From JAHRAW01 sp965262585 (GTDB taxonomy: Bacteria > Pseudomonadota > Gammaproteobacteria > Arenicellales > Poriferihabitantaceae): a DNA stretch of 64,000 nt. This document shows positions 15,001 to 24,500 of the stretch, in pieces (the stretch's first letter is position 1; every line of letters starts with the position of its first letter). A program made the translations under genes and the position numbers. Below the pieces are notes generated by a model that saw only the letters and a list, made by a program, of their open reading frames with translations, did not search any database and was not told the DNA's origin. Location of the stretch: assembly GCA_965262585.1 (NCBI GenBank), contig OZ253546.1, forward strand, positions 2,294,001 through 2,358,000, given 5' to 3'.

Positions 15001-15595
15001 TGGGTCATTGGTTCCGGCGGTTACGGTGATTACCACCATGTCCATTCCGCTTTGAACATCGCCCGGTTCGGTTGCGGTTAGGCGGAAAGTCAATAGCACA
15101 TTATTCACCAACTGCGTAGGGGCGGTGAAAGTCGCGGTTGTCGTAGCCGCATTCGTCAAAACCACCGTCGAGGTGTCGACTTGCGTCCACAGAAAAGTCA
15201 GCGTCTGGCCTTCCGGGTCTGTGGCACTACCGGTCAAAGTTACCGATGCACCCTCGCCCACGGTTTGTGGCTCACCCGCTTCGACAATCGGCGGGTCGTT
15301 CGGGCCCGCGGTTACGGTGATTACGACCGTATCCGCCGCCGCTGAAATATTCACTCCGTCATTGACGGTCAAACTGAAGGTCAAGGTCAAATCCGTTAGT
15401 AACTCCGTGGGTGCGGTGAAAGTCGGGCGTTCAGCAGTCGCACTACTCAAACTCACCGTCGGTGTGCCAACCTGCGTCCACATAAAGGTCAGCGTCTGAT
15501 CTTCCGGATCATCGCTGGCACTGCCGTCCAGGGTCACCATCACGCCCTCATCGACGGTTTGGTCGGGGCCCGCATCAGCGGTCGGCGGGTCATTC
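1..15595 (-). repeat. Tandem array of ~26 units of ~588 bp (196 aa, two PKD-like domains each)
   Basis: A landmark in the second domain of each unit recurs at about 421, 1015, 1600, 2185, 2773, 3358, 3946, 4534, 5116, 5701, 6286 and on to 15112, with steps of 585-594 bp. Each unit pairs a domain starting DPPTADAGPDQSVDEG with one starting DPPIVEAGNPQTVGEG. The units differ by scattered synonymous changes and a small set of swapped variants, such as GNND/GPND linkers and STV/TPAV loops. Length changes are always multiples of three, so the frame is preserved. This pattern fits repeated in-frame recombination within a coding array. Confidence 0.93.
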
Positions 15596-18500
15596 GGCGC
15601 GGCGACGATGATCAGGTTGAAGTCGCGTTCGCTTTCGGCGCCGTTGAGGTCGTCTATTCGGTAGTGCAAGGAGAACATCCCCAGCGTGGTGGGCGTACCG
15701 GAGAGCGTGCGGGTGTCTTTATCTGCATCAAAGGTCAGGCCCGCCGGCAGGGTCTTGTCGTCGGCGTCGGCGCCGGTCAGGGTCAGCCTATAGGTCGGCG
15801 GCGGCGCACCGAATCTACCGACCAGGGGTTCCGGCAACACCTCGGTGAAGGGTTGATCGACAATATGGGTGATAGTGGGCAGGGCCGGAAACGACGGCCG
15901 GTCGTAGGGTATTATCTCAAAGGTTGCGCTGGCGACTTCGCCGAAGCCGTCGTCGGCGGCGTAGATTGCATTGCCGCCGGTGTAATCCACCCTCCCAAAA
16001 ATACCGGAAAGGACGCGGGTGTTCGCGTTCAAGGTCAGACCCAATCGCGTGACAATCTCCCCGCTCAAGGTGTAGGTCAGCGTTCTGCCGGTGCCGGTGC
16101 CGGTGCCGGTGACCGGGGGCAGGATCACATTCACGGCCACATTACGGGTATAGTGCTGAGTGCCCGGGGCGGTCAGCGTATAGGCACTGAGTGCCGGGAA
16201 TATTTCGATGTTTACGGTGTCGGTATGCGTGGCGTTGCCATCATCCGTGACCATTAAGGTAACGATGGCGGTCCCCGGTTCAGATGCGGTGAACACCGGC
16301 TGTGCGACTCCCCCATTATTAAAAGTACCCCGTGTTGTCGGGCTAGCCGTCCACAGATAAGTATCTATCATGCCGTCCGTGTCGCGGCTGGCACTTCCGT
16401 CTAGCGTCACAGTGTCGCCCACCCGCACGGTTTGATCAGCCCCGGCATTGGCTATCGGCGCGGCATTGATGGTTATGGTGAAAGTGCCGCTGTTTTCGAC
16501 ACCGTTGCCGTCTGTTAATTGGTAGGTCAAGGTGACCGCCGCCGCCGCCGTAGTGGGCGTGCCGGAAAGTACGCGGGTGACTGCCTCAAAAGCCAAGCCG
16601 GTCGGTATGCCGCCAGTCAGGGTGTAGGTCGGACCCGGCGCACCGATGCGCGTGCCGGTTGGCAAGGTCAGGTTGGTGATTACCTCGCCTTCGGTGTAGG
16701 TTTGATTAACCAAACTCGGCAACAACGGCGTGTCATAGGGTATCACCGCAAAGGTCACGCTGGTGACTTGGCCGAGATCGTCTCCGACTGCGTAGGTTAC
16801 ATTGCGGGAATCGTAGGACGGCAGCATTCCAATAGTACCGGAGATGGTGCGGTCGTTTTCAACAAAGGACAAGCCGGTCGGCAGGGTGCCGGTCAGGGTG
16901 TAGGTCAGCGTTCTGCCGGCATCGGCACCGGTGACCTCGGGCAGGGTCACATCCACGGGCACACCACGGGTATAGTGTTGAGTGTCCGGGGTGGCAAGCG
17001 TATAAGCACTGAGTGCCGGGAATATTTCGATGTTTATGGTGGCGGTATCCGTGTCGCCGTTATTGTCCGTGACCATTAAGGTAACGATTGCCGTCCCCGG
17101 CTGAGATGCGGTGAACACCGGCTGTGCGATGGCAGGATCATCAAAATTACCCCGTGTTGTCGGGCTAACCGTCCACAGATAAGCATCTATCATGCCGTCC
17201 GTATCATCGCTGGCACTTCCGTTTAAGGTCACAGTACCGCCCACCCGCACGCTTTGATCAGTCCCCGCATCAGCGGTCGGTGCAGCGTTCACCGTGAAGG
17301 TGATGGTGTAGTCCCGTGTGGTGGTGTTTTCGGCGGTGACGGTAATGGTGATGGTGTTTGCCCCTGCGGTGAGGCCCGAAACGATGGCGCCGTTTACGAT
17401 TAGTGGTGTGATGCCATCTGTGGCAGTGCCGGTGATTGCGGTGGTGGCTTTGGGATGTGTGGGGATTGCCGTGATTATGGTGTCGGTGATTATTGCGGCA
17501 ACCGAGGAGGTCGTGTATTCGGTAGTGGCGGGAGCAAAGGTTTCAGTCAACTCCCCGGGCGACAGGGACAATTCGCGCAAACTGGCATCGTCGGATCGGA
17601 GTCGGGTAACGGTGATGATGTAGTCCTGTGTGGTGATGGTGTCTTGTGCGGTGACGGTAATGGTGATGATGTTCGCCCCTACGGTTAAGCCCGAAACCAG
17701 TGATTCGGTTACGCTTAGTGCGGTGTTGCTTGTATCAGTGCCGGTGATTTCGATGGTGGCATTGGGCTCTGTGGGGGTTGCCGTGATTGTGGTATTGGTG
17801 GCGGCGTTGGCAACGTCGGCGGTGTAACCGAATGTGCCGCTGAGAAAGAGTGGCAACAATTCGCCACCGGACAACGCCAAGTCGCTCAAACTGGCATTGT
17901 CGGATGGGAGTCGTGTAATCGTGATGGTGTAGTCCAGTGTGATGCTGCGGTCGGCGGCGGTGACGGTAATGGTGATGATGTTCGGACCTACGGTTAAGCC
18001 CGAAACCGTGGTGTTGTTTACGGTTAGTGGTATGTTGTTTGTGTCAGTGCCGATGATTGTGACGGTGGAAGTGGACACTGCCGGGATTGCCGTGATTGTG
18101 GTGCCGGTGATGAGGTTGTCAAGCGATGCGGTGTATTCGGTAGTAAAGGAAGCAAAGGTTTCATTCAACTCCCCGGGCGAAATGGACAGGGCTCTCAGCG
18201 TGGCATCGCACCTGCCGTCTAGTCCGTCATCCACAATCGTCCAATTATTGCCGTCATCGGCTGTCAAAATATCTCTGGAGGCGGCGGCGCAATAGGTGGA
18301 ATCACCGCCATCTAAGTTAACGCCTCTTTGTAGTGCGGTTTCATCGCCATCTATCGTCGCCCAACCCATCAACAGCGAATCGTAGTTATCCACGGAAAGC
18401 GTAGCGGCTTGAAACATGCCGCTCATATCGGCAACACTACTTACATTCCAATCACCAATATCCTGATCAAAGGCCACGCCACCATTAAACATATCAGCCA

Positions 18501-21500
18501 TATCGGTAACACTACCCACATTCCAATCACCAATATCCTGATTAAAGGCACGGGCACTTCCAAACATGCCGCTCATATCGATAACACTACTCACATTCCA
18601 ATCACCAATATCCTGATCAAAAGCACGGGCACTTCTAAACATATCATCCATACTGGTAACCTTACTCACATTCCAATCACCAATATCCTGATTAAAGGAA
18701 GCGGCACTGAGAAATATTTCAGACATATTGGTAACACTGCTGACATTCCAATCACTAATGTCCTGATTAAAGGCACCGGCGGCGAGAAACATGCCAAACA
18801 TATCGGTAACACTGCTGACATTCCAATCACCAATGTCCTGATTAAACAAGGCAAAGCTAAACATTCGCCTCATATTGGTAACATTACTTACATCCCAACC
18901 ACCAATGTCCTGATTAAAGGAAGAATCACTAAACATGCCAAACATACTGGTAACATTACTCACATCCCAATCACCAATATCCTGATTAAAGGTACTGACA
19001 TCAAACATACCATCCATATTGGTAAGATTACTTAATACGGGGGTGTCGGTTGCTCTCCCGACTAGATTTGTGGTGCCGCGAAAAGCATTCTCCATCGAAG
19101 TCCATCGTTGATTGCCCCATTGATTGATAGCGATGATTTTATTTCTCTCGTTGCCCTTATCAATAAAAATCCGTGGGAAATCGCCTAGGATGCGCACTTC
19201 ATGATCGCCTTGTGCGGCATACACATGCGTGGCGTTTCCGGTGACACCGGTGTTAGTAAAGCCATCACCCCAGTCAACAGAATAATTATAACCATCGCCT
19301 GTGGTGGGAATAGTGATGCGTTCATTCGCCGTGGTAGTCCGCCAGGTGGTTACAAAATCACCCAGGGCTACGGGCGGCGGGGCGGGCTCGGTTACGGTGA
19401 TAACTACCGTATCCACCGCCGGATTATTCGTTCCATCATTGACACTCAGGCTGAAGGTCAACAGCGCATTCGCGGTCGTCAACCGCGTGGGTGCGGTGAA
19501 GGTCGCGATTGCCATATCCGCATTCGTCAAACTCACCGTCGGTGCGCCGCCGGTCTGCGTCCACGCATAGGTCAGCGATGCCTGTTCTTCCGCATCTGTG
19601 CCGATACCGGTCAGGGTTACCGACTCGCCCTCTTCTACGGTCTGCGCACCGCCGGCATTAGCGGTCGGCGGCGAGTTGACCGCGACTGCCTCGATGGTTA
19701 TGCCGAAAATCTCCAAGTTGCTTTGAATCCTGTTGGCGTCTGTCAACTTGTAGTTATAACGAATCTTCCCGAGCGCCGTGAGGGGTATGCCGGAAAGCAC
19801 GCGCGTGGCTGCGACAAAGGTCAAACCATCCGGTATCTGGCCGCCGCTGCCCGTAGGGATCAGCGTATAGGTCTGCGGCGGTGCGCCGGTGCGGCCGGCA
19901 ATGCCGGTCGGCAGGGTCAGTGCGACTGACTGGCCCACGGTATAAATGACATCGGGTATGCCCGGCAGTTGCGGGATGTCATAGGGAATGATCTCGAAGG
20001 AAACGCTGTCGGTGGCATCATCGCTGTCCGTTACGGTGTAGGTCGCGAAGCCGGAGTCGTAGGACGACAACTCCGGAATAGTGCCGAAGAGGGAGCGGAT
20101 TGGAGAAGCAGGATCATCGAAAAAGAAAGTGCCTAAACTCAAGGTCGTCAAAATATCTCCGGTCAGGGCGTAGGTATAGGGAGCGCGGCCGCCGGTGGCC
20201 CCCGGCAGGTCCACTCTCACGGACTGGCTACGGGTATAATTCTGGGTCCCCGGACTGGTCAAATTCAGGGGCTGCGCCTCGTTGGTTACGGTGAGGGTCA
20301 CCGTGTCCGACTCCGATGCCACGCCGCTCGCGTTCGTGACAATCAGCGAAAGCACCACTTCCCCGGCCGTATCCGAGGCGGTGAAAATCGGGGCGGCGAT
20401 GGCGGGATCGTTGAAAGCCCCCGCCACGCCGCTGTCCTGAGTCCACCGATAGGTTAGTACCTCGTCTCCCGGATCACTGCTGCCAGTGCCGTCCAGTGTT
20501 ACCGCCATACCCACCTGCACGCTTTGGTCAAGTCCGGCATTGGCGGTTGGCTGCACATTCGGCGCGGCATCGATGGTTACGGTGAAAGTGTTTTCGACGG
20601 GAGCGCCGTTGCCGTCTGTTAATTGGTAGGTCAAGGTGACCGCGCTTGCCTCAGTGGTGGGTGTGCCGGAGAGTACGCGGGTTGTAGTGTTATAAACCAA
20701 GCCGGGCGGTATGGTGCCGGTCAGGGTATAAACCTGTGGCGGTGCACCGGGGCGGTTGGTCCTGCCGGTCGGCAGGGTCAGGTTGTCGATTGGAGTGCCT
20801 GCGGTATAAACGAAATCGCTCAAATTCGGCAACAACGGCGTGTTATAGGGTATCACCTGAAAGGTCACGCTGGCGACGGGGTCACTGCCGAAGCCGTCGC
20901 TGGCGGTGTAGGTTGCATTGGCGCCGGTGTAGTCAACCATCCTAAAACTGCCGGTGAGAACGCGAGTGGTCGCATCCAAGGTCAAACCCAATCGCGTGAC
21001 AATCTCCCCGCTCAAGGCGTAGGTCACTGTTCTGGTGCTGGTGGTAACAACCGGAGGCAAGGTCACATTCACATCCACACTACGGGTAAAGTGCTGAGTG
21101 CCCGGGCTGGCAAGCGTATAGGCATTGGCCGCCGGGAATATTTCGATGGCTACGGTGTCGGTATCCGTGGCGGGGGTGGTGCCATTGTCCGTGACCATTA
21201 AGGTAACGGTGGCGGTTCCCGGCTGAGAGGCGGTGAACACTGGCTGTGCGATGGCGGGATTATCAAAAGCCCCACTCGTTGTCGGGTTAACCGTCCACTG
21301 ATAAGTATCTATCATGCCGCCCGTGTCGGTGCTGGCACTTCCGTCTAAAGTTATGGTGTCGCCCACCCGCACGCTTTGATCAACCCCGGCACGAGCCACC
21401 GGCGGCACATTCGGCGTGGCGGTTACGGTGATAATCACATCATCGGGCTGCGAATTTACCGTGCCGTCATTGCTAGTCAAACGGAAAGTCAGCATCGTAT

Positions 21501-24500
21501 CCATCGGCAACAGAGTGGGTGCCGTGAAAGTCGCGGTTGCCGTATTCGCATCCGTCAAACTCACTGCCGGTGTGCCGACTTGCGTCCACATAAATGTAAG
21601 CGAAGAATCCTCGCTTTCCGTATCGGTGCCACTGCCGGTTAAAGTTACGGTCGCGCCTTCAGCCACGGTTTGGTCATTCCCGGCACTGGCGGTGGGCAGG
21701 TCGTTGGTTGCGGTGATGGTGATTACTACCGTAGACGGCGTCGAATTCTCGGTTCCGTCATTCACCGTCAGACTGAAAGTAAAAGTAGTATTCGCCACCA
21801 AATTAGGCACCGTGAAAGTCGGCATTGCGGGAACCGTTTCGTCCAAACTCACCGTTGGTGTGCCGCCGGTCTGCGTCCACGAATAGGTCAGCGTATCGCC
21901 ATCCAAATCATCGCTGCCACTGCCGTCCAGGGTTACGATGTCGCCTTCATTCACGGCCTGCGCATTGCCTGCATTGGCGGTGGGCAGGTCGTTGGTTGCG
22001 GTGATGGTGATTACCACCGTAGACGGCGTCGAATTCTCGGTTCCGTCATTCACCGTCAGACTGAAAGTAAAAGTAGTATTCGCCACCAAATTCGGCACCG
22101 TGAAAGTCGGCATTGCGGGAACCGTTTCGTCCAAACTCACCGTTGGTGTGCCGCCGGTCTGCGTCCACGAATAGATCAGCGTATCGCCATCCAAATCATC
22201 GCTGCCGCTGCCGTTCAGCGTTACCGAGTCGCCTTCATTTACGCTTTGATCAACCCCGGCATCGGCGGTCGGCGGGTTGTTCGGCGTGGCATCGTCGGTT
22301 ATGGTGATTACCACCTCATCGGCCTCCGAAAAATTCGTTCCGTCCCTGACTACCAATTCGAAGGTGAAACTAGCAGGCGTCGTCAACCCGGTGGGCGCGG
22401 TGAAAGTCGGGCTTGCGGGAACCGCACGGTTTAAAGCCACCGTCGACACGCCTCCGCTCTGCCTCCACGTATAGGTCAGCGTCTGGTTGTCTTCCGGGTC
22501 GCTGCTGCCGCTGCCGTCCAGCATCACCAAATCGCCCTCACCCACGCTTTGGTCGGATCCCGCTCTAGCGGTCGGCGGATCGTTGTCTGCTTCTATGGTG
22601 ATTACCACCTCATCCGGCACCCGCGAATCCTGCGTTCCGTCATTGACGGTCAGTCTGAAGCGCAAAGTAGTAGGCGCAAACAACTCCGGTGCGGTGAAAG
22701 TCGGGCTTGCGATATTCGCATCGCTCAAAGTCACCGTCGGTGAGCCGCTGCTCTGTGTCCACGAATAGGTCAGATCATCGTCCTCCGGATCGTTGCTGGC
22801 GGTGCCGTTCAAGGCCACCAAATTGCCCTCTTCTACAGTCTGCGCCTCCCCGGCATCGGCGATGGGCTGCAGGTTCTCCGCGCCGGCCTCGATGGTTATA
22901 GTGAAATTGCCTTCGACATCAGTCCCGTTGCCCTCTTCCAACCTGTAGGTAAGGGTCACGGTCCTCAACGGAGGGGTGGGGGTGCCGGAGAGCACGCGGG
23001 TGTCTCCATCAAAAGTCAAGCCGCCCGGCAAAGCACCGCCGCTGGCCGCGGTCAGGGTGTATACCTGTGGCGGTGCGCCGGTGCTGCCGGCAAGGCCGGT
23101 CGGCAGGGTCAGTTCGGGGGTAATTGCCTCGCCTACGGTATATCTTTGATCGACCAATGCCGGCAGTGCCAGCGCGCGATAGGGAGTGAGGACGAAAGAA
23201 GTCTCGGCGGTGTCACCGTCGTCGTCCGTTACCGAGTAGATCAGGGTGATGGGATCGTAGGAACCCAGATTCCCAACATTACCAAAGAGGAATAAGCCAT
23301 CACCGGACGGGAAAACACCTAACCCCGTCGGCAACTGACTCGCGCCCGAGGGGATCAGGGTTAAGGTATAGGGAGCAACGCCGCCAGTGGCCGCCGGCAG
23401 GGCCAAAGATATGCTCTGGCTACCGGTAAAACTCAGGGGTCCCGGACTGGTCAACGCCAGCGTCGACCCGCTGGGATCTTGAGCGGCTTCGATGGTTACA
23501 TCGAACATCTCATCATCGAAAGCACCGTTGCCGTCTGTTAATCGGTAGGTCAAGGTGACCGCGCTTGCGACAGTGGTGGGTGTGCCGGAGAGGGTGCGGG
23601 TTGCGCTATTAAAGGCCAAGCCGGTCGGTATGCCGGTTAGGGTGTAGGGCTGATTCGAATTCGGCGCACCGAGGCGTGTGCCTACCGGCAGGATCAAGTC
23701 GGTGATTGCCTCGTTCACGGTATACATGACATCGGTCACCTCCGGCAATAACGGCGCGTCATAGGGTATTACCGCAAAGGTTACGCTGTCGACGGTGCCG
23801 AAGTCGTCGCTGGCGGTGTAGGTTACATTGACGGAATCGTAAGCCGTCAGAACTCCAATAGTGCCGGAGATGGTGCGGGTGCCGATATCAAAGGACAAGC
23901 CGGTCGGCAGGGTACCGCTCAAGGCGTAGGTCACATCTCTGGTGCTGGTGGTAGTAACCGGAAGCAGGGTCACATCCACGGCTATACCACGGGTATATTC
24001 CTGAGTGCCCGGGTTGGTAAGCGTATAGGCACTTGCCGCCGGGAATATTTCGATGGCTACGGTGGCGGAATGCGATTCGCCGTCATCGTCCGTGACCATT
24101 AAAGTAACGGTGGCGGTCCCCGCCTCAGAGGCGGTGAACACCGGCCGTGCGATGGCGGGATTATCAAAAGCCCCACTCGTTGCCGGGTCAACCGTCCACA
24201 GATAAATATCTATCGTGCCGTCCGTGTCGTCGCTGGCACTGCCGTTTAACGTTATGTCGTCGCCCACCCGCACGCTTTGAGCAACCCCGGCATTGGCAAC
24301 CGGCTGCACATTCGGCGCATCTACGGTTGCGGTGATGGTGTAGTCTCGTGTGGTGGTGGTGTCTTGTGCGGTTACGGTAATGGTGATGATATTTTCGCCT
24401 ACGGTTAAACCTGAGACTTCGGTGTCATTAGTCACGGTTAGGGCGTTGTTATCGGCATCAGTACCGGTGATTACGAAGGCGGCACCATCGCTATTGGTGG

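Noticed and set aside
533..15499. Long series of plus-strand open frames (up to 335 codons, starting MGAVKVAV or MALPVKVT)
   Set aside because: They repeat with the array, have no ribosome-binding context, and are the antisense of the giant minus-strand frame, whose translation shows real domains.
1..15595. Possible CRISPR array because of regular repetition
   Set aside because: The period is about 588 bp, units are entirely similar with no unique spacers, and all are coding.
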